Positions 33,201 to 41,197 of a stretch of DNA of 64,000 bases are shown here, piece after piece (the first letter of the stretch is position 1; each line of letters begins with the position of its first letter). The DNA comes from Nothophaeocryptopus gaeumannii (taxonomy: Eukaryota > Ascomycota > Dothideomycetes > Mycosphaerellales > Mycosphaerellaceae): contig JASISA010000042.1 of NCBI GenBank assembly GCA_031771865.1, positions 1,729,501 to 1,793,500 of the forward strand, written 5' to 3'. The notes below the pieces were generated by a model. The model saw only the letters and a program-made list of their open reading frames with translations, made no database searches and had not been told where the DNA came from. The translations under genes and the position numbers were made by a program.

Positions 33201-34690
33201 AAGTGCGCAAGATCAACGCTCTCTGCTTCAGCGGGCTCAGCGAAGTGGAGATGTCTTGTCAATGTGCGGCTGTCGTGGGCTTGATTGGTCATTGTCTTCA
33301 AGTCTGCCTCAAGTCGATCGCCCAAATCGCGTAGTTTGTCCCTCGCTGCCAGTGCATTCTGTCTCCTGCCGGCCAAGAAGTCGTTGATTGAGATTTTGAG
33401 CGAGTTATACTTGGCTTGTTGTCGGAACACGAGCAGCTCCTGTGTATTTTGGAACGTATCTGCTGACTGATGCCATGCCTGCGATTCTCTGCTGAGATGA
33501 TTCTGCATATTGCGGACTTGCTTTGATAAAGCATAACTGGCGTTGTTCATGGGGATGAAGAGCTCTCGATAAGCCGCATAATTGTGCCGGTTCTCTTCAC
33601 CGCGCGCCATTCTGGCCTTGAAGATCTTCTCAAGCTCATTGTTTCTTGTAGAGATCTCTATTGCACGTTTAATGGCGTCATGCAGTTCGGACTCCAGCGC
33701 GCGCACCTGCCTTTGAAGAGGCCTGCGTTCTGCCTCGAGAGCTCTTGCCCGGTCCACAAGATGTGCAGACTTGAGATCCTGCAGTTCTTTGTCGAAACGT
33801 CCCTGTGCGCGCTGTTCGCCCTCTGAGCGGGCTGCTGCTAAGAGCGGTTCGTTGTTGGATAGTCCTTCGGAAGATATTTCACGAACGTGTTCGATTTCTT
33901 TCTCGAGCGACCTTCTTTCTCCTTCCTTCTCGAGGGCAATCTTCTCTGCCACTACCTTGCCCTTGTCGGTCACATCGGTAATGGTTTCTTTTAAGCTCTT
34001 GATCTGGGTTTGTGCTTGATTGATTGTTGCATCTTTCGTCTTGATCTCGCCCTGCAGGCGTAATGTCTCCTTTGTCTCGCGGGTGTAATTGTCCGTTTCA
34101 GCTTTGAGCAGCTTTTCGGTCTTGTCCAGTCGATACTGCAACTCCCTCACGTCCCTGTCTAGTGTGGCCAAAGACTTGTCCTTCTCCGTAGTCTGAGAGC
34201 GCAATTTAGCGCTCTCTTGCTTCTGTTGCTCAATCTCCTTCTTGAGCTCAGTAATTTCACTCTGCCTGTCCGCCAACTCCTTCGAGGATGCGACTCCTCC
34301 ACCTGAGGTTTCAAAGCCGCCTAGGTGTGGGTTGTCGACTGAGGTACTGGATCTGAGGTCAGGCTTGCGCATAGACGAGCCTACCACTCTTGATGCGAAT
34401 CTCTTGGAGGCTGGCGTAGGCCCAAAAACGATGCCTTTGCTATGAGACCATGTCCGGTCCTGGGCAACGACTCTTTTGGCATTGTTGAAGAGAATGCCTC
34501 GAGACTTGTCCCATCGATAGTCGAGAGGTCGAGTGGAAGGCAGACGGGCGGTGGTCGTCGGTGTGGGCAAGACAGCGACGGCGGCGTTCTCGAGCACAGC
34601 GGCCTTTGCCATGTCGCTGGCCATTTGGGCGGTTGGACGGAGTCGTTGAGCCACATCTGACCAGACGGGCGGCGGGAGGGACATGGGCAT
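30227..34690 (-). CDS. Large coiled-coil protein with a DEDDy 3'-5' exonuclease domain
   Basis: One uninterrupted 1487-aa frame from ATG 34690 (a second ATG is at 34684). Residues of about 135-420 are heptad-rich coiled coil (ITELKKEIEQQKQES, and so on). About 420-800 is helical and charged, and 800-1030 is disordered. The RNase D/WRN-type exonuclease is at about 1035-1225. Motif I is VIGFDLEWEQF (catalytic D and E), motif II is NIQGDARRVRDLF (D), and motif III is TYAAADAYAGFRLF (Y and D), so all four acidic residues and the tyrosine are present. A C-terminal helical region of about 80 residues (HHQSFSLQEVASLC, AYRGVVDIGGK) resembles an HTH/HRDC-like nucleic-acid-binding module. The substrate is unknown; a role in RNA or DNA 3'-end processing is inferred. 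The very long coiled-coil N-terminus is unusual. Confidence 0.85.
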   Translation of the reverse strand: MPMSLPPPVWSDVAQRLRPTAQMASDMAKAAVLENAAVAVLPTPTTTARLPSTRPLDYRWDKSRGILFNNAKRVVAQDRTWSHSKGIVFGPTPASKRFASRVVGSSMRKPDLRSSTSVDNPHLGGFETSGGGVASSKELADRQSEITELKKEIEQQKQESAKLRSQTTEKDKSLATLDRDVRELQYRLDKTEKLLKAETDNYTRETKETLRLQGEIKTKDATINQAQTQIKSLKETITDVTDKGKVVAEKIALEKEGERRSLEKEIEHVREISSEGLSNNEPLLAAARSEGEQRAQGRFDKELQDLKSAHLVDRARALEAERRPLQRQVRALESELHDAIKRAIEISTRNNELEKIFKARMARGEENRHNYAAYRELFIPMNNASYALSKQVRNMQNHLSRESQAWHQSADTFQNTQELLVFRQQAKYNSLKISINDFLAGRRQNALAARDKLRDLGDRLEADLKTMTNQAHDSRTLTRHLHFAEPAEAESVDLAHLISNVTEFYARKAQCSERLQEIQTAIESSSESEANVQELREEGRAVRKREEMYQLFILHAMAIRDQQYFKVLLSNPVEAEVYLRSRDLVNDLQYSKASFHEIAGEGGPEESKIKNQGRDTTRALEEYQQSLRKAVIYQEELGQLDCAGIERQINQLIAREDQMAQGLMARLTGARDIALKPRRQRTIDTAVASSRSLDKLRSELSSSVAKHKTRSLARTTKQPPRRMPNEDREAYHRRRIRFALEKSSPEQLLQLYESNFRHAQRDQAKQTSQGIDPHKELKKRIKSLPERIAVLKAMMDEKKSSAPKTRKMRIMQSRLARSKTAAEKNVEQKGLDSAEQATDLTHGEPGPASGGLNLRPTEVKQARRMSSWNPIGPEETRTKARASHEDIQWATLSEVLRAQPEQTTSLLASQESIDEIPVNEDMSSTGLSASSSDSRPGLSERGTSNMPTPPVTIDANKSGEVEVDHSQSSNDSYRLDSLSQGGEALSSPAEESDTEPQTILDFQIPAQDYREAVMASPTSNAAFWSHKLYKSSDGRRTPTIYYCQNFDAAEKQIKLFSEEPVIGFDLEWEQFATMSKHGIKENMSLVQIAAEDKICLIQIARFAGKAPGELMPPSLRAILENPDVVKAGVNIQGDARRVRDLFDIHMKGIFELSHMYRLVKYSATEPRQVSFKLVSLSVQVQNVLLLPLLKGEVRVSAWSRPLNQQQTTYAAADAYAGFRLFHQLDNERKLMKPAPPRPAFYETGLPIVLPNGDKVERSKQKPRVGAKKIAVPGVDGEEEEEEEFFDAWEELPDTYDLNAGGAPATEPAVKTDMSNAVDGEGPIQPEGFSYPVLPPLPEASTEQRSTTKKPALKKTSSVCKAPEEKPATPSPTTRAPKTQSLQNPQTQQADAWVEEHIAARENQPRRPVGTASLRAYHIWHHQSFSLQEVASLCREPPLALTTVASYVMQALKEERLPYDLVRAKEALEVLPRTVWPAYRGVVDIGGK

Positions 34691-34972
34691 CGACGGGTTA
34701 TCATTTCATCGGCTGGACTCAACGGGACTCCAGGCACCAGGCACAGAATACTTCTCCCAAGCCAAAAGCTCTAGTCATTCTCCCTTCAAGTTGCAGTTCG
34801 CTGAAGTCGCAGAGCAGCTTCGAAACATCATTGGTCCTTTTCCGGGCGGCAAGGCACTCCCGAGCTTTCTCCGCAAAGTCGAAACGCGCCGTCACGTTCA
34901 CCACTTCAATTCCGATATTGACTTCCAAGAAACAGCATGCGATAGCCGGCGACCATACATCGACTCCACGAC
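34691..34972. promoter_or_regulatory. Shared divergent upstream region, exonuclease gene / LSM5
   Basis: The 282 bases between two start codons facing away from each other must hold both promoters and leaders. No individual element could be assigned. Confidence 0.5.
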
Positions 34973-35434
34973 ATGTCTTCTCAACTGCTTCCGCTCGAAT
35001 TGATCGACCGCTGTGTCGGATCACCCATCTGGGTCATCATGAAGGGCGATAAAGGTGCAACTGAATCCTGCCGCGAACAGAGCATATTGCTAACGGCAAG
35101 AGCAGAATTCAGCGGCACGCTATTAGGATTCGATGACTTCGTCAGTACGTCTAGTATCAAAACTTCGATGGTCTATCGTCCTGGCACTGAAACCCGTTGC
35201 AGACATGGTCCTTGAGGATGTGACTGAATAGTATGCTATTGCCCCGAAACTTGCAGCCAGACGGATTCAGACTGACGGCAAGACAGCGACTACACCGGCG
35301 CGCACACCAAGCTTCCCAAGATACTTCTCAATGGCAACAACGTGTGCATGGTCAGTTCACGTGGTGTGTTAGGTTGGACATGTTTGACTAATTTGTCGCA
35401 GTTGATACCGGGCGGCATGCCAGATCAGAACTAA
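34973..35434 (+). CDS. LSM5: U6 snRNA-associated Sm-like protein LSm5
   Basis: Subunit of the heptameric LSm2-8 ring (nuclear, U6 snRNA 3' end) and LSm1-7 ring (cytoplasmic mRNA decay). Five exons were reconstructed: 34973-35054, 35106-35144, 35203-35230, 35287-35350 and 35402-35434. The introns are 50-58 nt, all GT-AG, and the product is 81 aa. The reading gives [20 protein letters not shown], then the Sm1 block [20 protein letters not shown] and the Sm2 block [14 protein letters not shown], an excellent match to LSm5. No exon is over 82 nt, so the gene is invisible to simple open-frame searches. Exon 3 is a 28-nt microexon. Confidence 0.95.
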
Positions 35435-36455
35435 ATCCGGAACTCACTCACCTCACAACCATCGGACATATACACCTGGATTCGAGGTTCTCGTACTCGA
35501 ATGGACGATCTGTCGCCATGCTTCCGCCACGAGCTCCTTGCCTACCAAGCTTACGCAACCATGACGGATATGCCTCGAGAGCTACTCTCTCCCAGAGCGA
35601 GGACTTTGGCGTAGTTGCATCAACAGCAAAAGTCTTGAGTCCTGTCGCGGATTCACACTTTCCGTTCTGTGCCACATGCTAAGAAGGAATGGAACAGCCG
35701 CATCCAGGGCCAGACAGATAGGGCTCTCGCCAGAAAAGGCTTCGGCAGCTCAATGCAGGAACCAACAATCAAAACCATATCCTTGACGTCGTCCTCCTTT
35801 CGTTGATGCTATTGTCGGCTTGCTGCATGTGCGCGGTACTGGTCTTATTCCAGTGCTCGACTGCCGCTAAAAAAGGTCGGTCTTAGCTCCGATCCAATCA
35901 GAACCCTTTCAACCTGACCGGACGAACTCTTCTGCGGCCAGAAATCGACTTCGCATTCGCGTTCAGACCGCGACTTCCGACATTCCGATCCCTCTCCCTT
36001 TCTGCGTGAACCGGACGAACTCCTCTTCAGCTCGCTTCGCATTCGTGCGCTATACACCTATTTTGTACCTGGAACAGGCGGCACAGCAAATGTCTAACCG
36101 AACTCGAACGCGTTGCGATGCACACAATGGCGCTTTGTTCCTCCATTGTGATGCCTGTTATTCCTGCAATGTGCTTAGTGGTGGCCCTTGCGTAGTGAAG
36201 TCGGTATACGATCGCTGCGACTTGCGAGGGTGAAGATTGGTATAAGTATAAAACAACACTTCTTCCGCTTTCGTTGGCCGTTCTTCATCTGAAAAGCACA
36301 GCAAGCAAACACCAGCAGCACATCTACATTTGCATAAACCTTTCATCCCAACAGCCTACATAGCGAAAGACACCAACAAACACGAACATCAATACCAACC
36401 TAGGACTCTAGTCACAGAGACTCAACCTTCAGACACCAAACATCAGACAACGGCC
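35435..36455. other. Intergenic region downstream of LSM5
   Basis: Roughly 1 kb holding the LSM5 3' flank and the leader of the following gene, the latter A/C-rich near 36310-36455. In-frame codons upstream of 36456 lack an ATG. No other gene is supportable. Confidence 0.5.
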
Positions 36456-37268
36456 ATGTCCACTACAACATCACCAGCAAAGACCCTCGCCTTCTTCGGC
36501 GCAACAGGCGGCTGCGCAGGCTCCTGCCTCGCCCTTTCCCTCAAAGCAAACTACAAATGCTCCGCCCTCGCCCGAACACCTACCAAGTTAATCACATTCA
36601 TGGAATCTAAGGGTGTCCCTCGCAACATCATCGACGCAAATCTCACCATCATATCCGGAAACGTGCGAACCCTCGAAGACGTCAAAAGGACTTTGGCTCC
36701 TGGGGGCAAAGTCGTGGATGTGATTATCTCCGGAATAGGGGGCACCCCAACATTACAGTGGAGTCTCTTCAAACCGGTTACTCTTACGGATCCCGCGATT
36801 TGTCAAGATGCTGGAGCGACGATTCTACAAGCTGCGCGCGAGCTTGCAACCACCACTACCGCCTCCTCCTCTGCTACCGCCAAGAAGCCGCTTCTCGTAA
36901 ATGTCTCCACCACAGGCATGTACCACGGTACGAGAGAATCTCCTCGCGACATCCCATTCCTCTATATCGCCTTCTATCGTTGGATGTTGCAAGATCCGCA
37001 TGCGGATAAAGAGGTGTTGGAGACTCGCCTCGCTTCAGAAGTGAAGGACTCGCAAGCTGGAATTTCCGGATATGTCAATGTCAAGCCGAGTTTGTTGATG
37101 GACGGACGTAGTTTGGGTCTGAAGAAGATAAGGTTCGGGACAATCAGGAAGCCGGCGATTGGGTATAGTATGAGGAGGGAAGATGTGGGGTTGTTTATGT
37201 TTGAGAGGTTCGTCAAGGACGATATTAAAACTAATTGGGTGAATGAGAGTATTAGCCTGACTTACTAA
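36456..37268 (+). CDS. NAD(P)-binding Rossmann-fold protein (NmrA/atypical SDR type)
   Basis: Single exon, 270 aa, from the first ATG (36456). The N-terminal strand and dinucleotide loop FFGATGGCAGSCLAL fit the GxxGxxG pattern of atypical short-chain dehydrogenases. Next comes CSALARTPTKL, where the arginine after the second strand suggests NADP preference, and VVDVIISGIGGTP, the usual third-strand position. LLVNVSTTGMYHG holds the serine and tyrosine region. The C-terminus ends in MRREDVGLFMFERFV and NWVNESISLTY. This type is common in filamentous fungi, often as enzymes or redox-sensing regulators; substrate and role are unknown. No signal peptide. Confidence 0.8.
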   Translation: MSTTTSPAKTLAFFGATGGCAGSCLALSLKANYKCSALARTPTKLITFMESKGVPRNIIDANLTIISGNVRTLEDVKRTLAPGGKVVDVIISGIGGTPTLQWSLFKPVTLTDPAICQDAGATILQAARELATTTTASSSATAKKPLLVNVSTTGMYHGTRESPRDIPFLYIAFYRWMLQDPHADKEVLETRLASEVKDSQAGISGYVNVKPSLLMDGRSLGLKKIRFGTIRKPAIGYSMRREDVGLFMFERFVKDDIKTNWVNESISLTY

Positions 37269-37542
37269 GGGCATGCATGAGTTTCGGAGGTTGGAATATA
37301 GAGGGCATTGGGTCTTGTAGCGTTTGGCAAGTCTGGCGTTTCTTGGTCAACATAGATCATTTGTTTGCGATACTGGGTATTCCAAGTCTGCTTTACTTTG
37401 AAGCTTCAACATTCTCTTCCTTCTCTGAAGGGTTCGAGCTGCCTGTGGCTGACTACCAGCCCTTTCAGACTCATGTCCATGTCCTCGACGCGCCTCTTTC
37501 TCCCCCCTCTCATCACTTTCCTCTACGCCACCCTTGCTTCCT

Positions 37543-38340
37543 CTACTTCTGCTTCTTCCCCTCCCCCTTCCCACCACCACCAGCCTTCCTCTCCTCCTCC
37601 TTCCTCCTAACCTTCTCCTCATGCCTGCGATCAACCTCCTCAATCTCCTCCGCCTCCTTCCTCTGCGCATACCACTGTCCCGCCTGCAACACCAACACCC
37701 CCACCAATATCAACGCCAAAATCGTATTTGACGCACTGAGCACCCGCAAACTATCTTCTCTCCCGATAAATTCTCCCTCATTTCCCTCGAGCGTTTTATC
37801 TACGATGCTTTCGCTCTGGCCCAGGATTTTGGTTCCGTATGCTTCGTTTGTGACTGTGCGCAGGCCTTTTACTATGTTCGCGATGTAGACTGTTATTCCG
37901 CACATGTAGAGGACTAGACTTGCTCCGTCGAAGAGGAGATTCGCTTCGGTCGGTTTAAACAGCTTGAGCATAAACCCCAACAACCCCGTTCCGATCACGA
38001 TGTGTAGGATTCGAGAGATGAGGGGCGGGGAGGCATGGATGAATTTTAGGTGGTTTTCTTGGAGGTCGAAGTATTGCGCGCGCGGGTTGAGGTCGGGTTG
38101 CGAGGGGATGGGAGGGGGTGTGGTCCAGAGAACGTTGTAGTCGTAGGGGAAGTTTGCGAAGAGGATGCCGAGGAAGAAACAGGTTGCTGTAGAATCGGAG
38201 AGGTCAGCTGGGTATTGTTTGCATATGGTGTTTGGGTTTTTGGAGGTAGGATGAGGATGTGTGCTGTGCCAGAAGGGCGGGAGAGACTCACGGCCAACGA
38301 TGAGGAACGTCGCGAAGGGCGCGGCGGATTTGGCGGGCAT
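37543..38340 (-). CDS. SHR3: Shr3-type ER chaperone for amino-acid permeases
   Basis: ER membrane protein that prevents aggregation of amino-acid permeases and promotes their exit in COPII vesicles. On the minus strand exon 1 is 38340-38292 and exon 2 is 38186-37543, giving 230 aa. The 105-nt intron (GTGAGT donor, CTGAC branch-like site, TACAG acceptor) is a multiple of three with no stop, but removing it restores the family pattern FLIVGPTCFFLGILFANFPY. Membrane spans lie at about residues 8-28, 72-92, 102-122 and 165-185. The C-terminal tail is Lys/Glu-rich and cytosolic, as in Shr3. The length is typical. Confidence 0.9.
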   Translation of the reverse strand: MPAKSAAPFATFLIVGRESLPPFWHSTHPHPTSKNPNTICKQYPADLSDSTATCFFLGILFANFPYDYNVLWTTPPPIPSQPDLNPRAQYFDLQENHLKFIHASPPLISRILHIVIGTGLLGFMLKLFKPTEANLLFDGASLVLYMCGITVYIANIVKGLRTVTNEAYGTKILGQSESIVDKTLEGNEGEFIGREDSLRVLSASNTILALILVGVLVLQAGQWYAQRKEAEEIEEVDRRHEEKVRRKEEERKAGGGGKGEGKKQK

Positions 38341-38694
38341 ATTGACGGTGGTGGATTGTATACGCCGTTAATGTTGGGATTCGAGATGTTTTGGAGGATC
38401 TGGCAGAGCTCAGGAAGCTGATGGTGGCAGGCAAGGGGAGTGCCAAGCAGCCTACGTCGATGCTACAATTTGAAGGAAACACACATGCAATATCATAGAG
38501 ACACGAACAATCACTGCTGAAGGGGCTGGGGCTGAGAGTGGAAAGTTGTTCCAGACCGTGTGAGTTACTGATAGACAGGGGTGAGGTCATCAGGTGAAGT
38601 AACGCCGTCAATGGCCGACGATAAGGCAAATCCTTGAAAGGCTTGGCGGGGCCTAAGTAATATACATACGTCTCAAGGCCACAAGGCGTAGATA
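38341..38694. other. Intergenic region between MOCOS and SHR3
   Basis: About 350 bases between two minus-strand genes. It holds the SHR3 upstream region and the 3' flank of the sulfurase gene; nothing else was seen. Confidence 0.5.
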
Positions 38695-41073
38695 TCATTC
38701 TTCATCAGCTTCTCTGACGAAGGTTGTCACAGCATCGCCCGCCGATATGCTGCAGGACACTGCACTGCCCTTTGATGCCAGTGCAGTGTGCACGCCGAAC
38801 AATACTCGTCCGCCAAACCTCCTCGTCTTCGCCAGAGTGACGAAGGGCTCTTGGTTCATCTCACCACTCTCTTGGTCCACGCACACCATTTGACATCTTC
38901 GACAGCCTCCTAGGAAGTCGAAGTTCGTCTCGCCTATCTGCATACCAGCCCAGCTATCCTCTGCCCATGGTTGCTCTTGCCCAGGCTGAAGCAAAGGCGA
39001 CTCTGCGAGGACGATGTTGGCTCGGAATACAGCCGGGTATGCTGCTTTCCCACCTTTTGCTTTAATTGTCTCATTGAGTCGATTCAGTGAAGATCGCGAG
39101 ATGGCAAGTATAGGTGACTCGTTCGACAATAGGATCGGCCGGAGTGTGCTTTGTGTAGTGTTGCTCTGCTGCAAATGTGGTTTGCTGTGCCTCACAGCTG
39201 AGCTAGTCTGGTTCGCTGCTGGAAACCGTGCCAAAGTGCACGGCACACCAAGTGCTTCTGTGAAGAAGTCTGCAATTGCGGCAGATGTGTACAGACGTGC
39301 TTGGATCTTCTCGCCACAGACAGATGCGTTGCAATCTTTGAGGGCGGCCTCGAAATGAACGGGGTCTTTCGACAAAGGCACAGTCACTTCTCTGCTCATA
39401 CCGACCACCTTAACTCTGAGCTGGCCAGCCTTGAAGTCAAGCTGCGGTCTGATCAGCGCCATGCGAGGATGAGCCTTCTGGGACAGAGCTACCCCAGATG
39501 CGTGCTTCACGATGCACCATTCTCTGTCCCAAGCAAGGCCCTCGGGCCGGATGTCCCACGATTTGTCATAAGGTACTTGCCAACCGCCGCAGGACTTGAT
39601 CGGATAGACCGTGAGGCTCTCGACATAGAACCGTGAGCTCGGTCCACTACCATTCAAGGCCAAGGGTGAAGGTGGACCGGATGCCGAAGGTATCTTGTTG
39701 ACGAAAAACTCGTCAACAAATTCAATGAATCTAGCGACATCGCTACGTGTGCTCATGGCGCCGAGACTGACCCGCACTACTCCAGTTGGCTTGCCATTCA
39801 TGATGTCGTTCTCGGAACCACAGCGGAATCCGGCCGAGAAGTTTTCTCGCATTTCCCACGGATCCAAGTTGAGGGCAGATGCTACTCCGCCAGGGTTGCA
39901 AAGCCCTCCAGTGCGTAAGTGGATGTTCTTGACTGAAGCTAGCTTATCAATTTCATTGGTACTGATCCACTTGTCTTGACTGTCCCGTAAATTGAAGGCG
40001 AGGAATGGTCCTTGGCTGTGAGGATCACCATATGTCGAGCAGTCAGGCTTGTACACGAAGCAGACTGGTTTGCCGTTGGCGTGTTTGAGTGACGATAAGC
40101 CGTCGTAAAGCTGTTTGGCCAGGAAAGTAGTATGCTGCGCAATCTTGTCTAGTGATTGATACAGCTCCTTATGTAATTTCATCGCTGATTTGAGAGCAAG
40201 GATGCTGTGGACAGGCAATGTGCCATCCTCGAGCTGTTCGTGTAGAGCGTAATTTTTCATTGCGTGCCACTGCTTTTTCAAGCAGACGACCATGTCAACC
40301 GTGCCGCCTCCAAAGTACTTGCGTGATGCAAAGAGATGAGAGCAATCTTTCTTGACAATCAGGGCGCCCAGATCAGGAAATCCAAAGATTTTGGAGAAGC
40401 TTAGAACCGTGAAGTCTGGCGCAGACTCAGTATCGCCTAAGTCAAGGGGCGACGTCGAAGCGTACGCCGCTGCGTCCAAGAGCGTGAACATGGACTGGCC
40501 AGGTCGCGTCTGTCTAAGCCTCCGACTCCAGTGTAGAGGAAGTCGACGCCCGTTCATGTTGCTCTGAGCAGGGTATGCGAATAGCTTGGGAATAGAGTCG
40601 CATTCAGCATCGTTCCCTATCCATTGCTCGACTTCCTGATCCGAATCGAAGCATCGATGCTGTTTCGCAGCCTCTCGTACACCCACAAGGCTCGTGTGCG
40701 AATCAACATGATAGCCAAACCAGAAACCATGCTCCTGCTCGCGGAAGGCTTCCATGACAAGCTTGATAGCAGCAGTCGTATTCGCTGTGAAGACAAGGTC
40801 GGAGACTTCTGAGTCGGCATTGAAGTACTTAAGCGCTTCCAACCTAACCGACTCTATCTCCTGAGTAGACCTCTGACTGGACAAAGACGCCGAGTGTGGG
40901 TTGCCATACAGATTCGCCATCATGTCCGCATGGAAACGATACATGAGCCGCTTGCTGTAGAGCGTGGTCCCCGCATGGTCCAGGTAGAGAGCGTGTTTGA
41001 GCATTGGGTACTCTTCTCCGCGCATACGCTCGATGTATTCATCGTAGGCCTCCAGATCCATATCGCTGACCAT
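38695..41073 (-). CDS. hxB: Molybdenum cofactor sulfurase
   Basis: Adds the terminal sulfur to the molybdenum cofactor so that xanthine dehydrogenase and similar hydroxylases become active (hxB in Aspergillus, MOCOS in animals). Single exon, 792 aa. The N-terminal class V aminotransferase/NifS-like domain (about 1-450) shows YLDHAGTTLYS, NPHSAS and the PLP-lysine region FSKIFGFPDLGAL. The persulfide-cysteine block is HLRTGGLCNPGGV. The C-terminal MOSC domain starts near residue 490 (VYPIKSCGGWQV, GLAWDREWCIV) and includes GCRRCQMVCVD. All functional blocks are intact and the length is normal for fungi. The carboxylesterase gene starts divergently about 125 bp away. Confidence 0.95.
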   Translation of the reverse strand: MVSDMDLEAYDEYIERMRGEEYPMLKHALYLDHAGTTLYSKRLMYRFHADMMANLYGNPHSASLSSQRSTQEIESVRLEALKYFNADSEVSDLVFTANTTAAIKLVMEAFREQEHGFWFGYHVDSHTSLVGVREAAKQHRCFDSDQEVEQWIGNDAECDSIPKLFAYPAQSNMNGRRLPLHWSRRLRQTRPGQSMFTLLDAAAYASTSPLDLGDTESAPDFTVLSFSKIFGFPDLGALIVKKDCSHLFASRKYFGGGTVDMVVCLKKQWHAMKNYALHEQLEDGTLPVHSILALKSAMKLHKELYQSLDKIAQHTTFLAKQLYDGLSSLKHANGKPVCFVYKPDCSTYGDPHSQGPFLAFNLRDSQDKWISTNEIDKLASVKNIHLRTGGLCNPGGVASALNLDPWEMRENFSAGFRCGSENDIMNGKPTGVVRVSLGAMSTRSDVARFIEFVDEFFVNKIPSASGPPSPLALNGSGPSSRFYVESLTVYPIKSCGGWQVPYDKSWDIRPEGLAWDREWCIVKHASGVALSQKAHPRMALIRPQLDFKAGQLRVKVVGMSREVTVPLSKDPVHFEAALKDCNASVCGEKIQARLYTSAAIADFFTEALGVPCTLARFPAANQTSSAVRHSKPHLQQSNTTQSTLRPILLSNESPILAISRSSLNRLNETIKAKGGKAAYPAVFRANIVLAESPLLQPGQEQPWAEDSWAGMQIGETNFDFLGGCRRCQMVCVDQESGEMNQEPFVTLAKTRRFGGRVLFGVHTALASKGSAVSCSISAGDAVTTFVREADEE

Positions 41074-41197
41074 GTTTGCTAGTATGTGGCCGTAAGCAGG
41101 CCTCTATCCCAAGTCTCCCTACCCTGCCCCCTCCCAACGCGACTTGAGATGAGGCGCGCGTCCGCAAGTCAGCATTGGGTTCAATGGCATGGACAAG

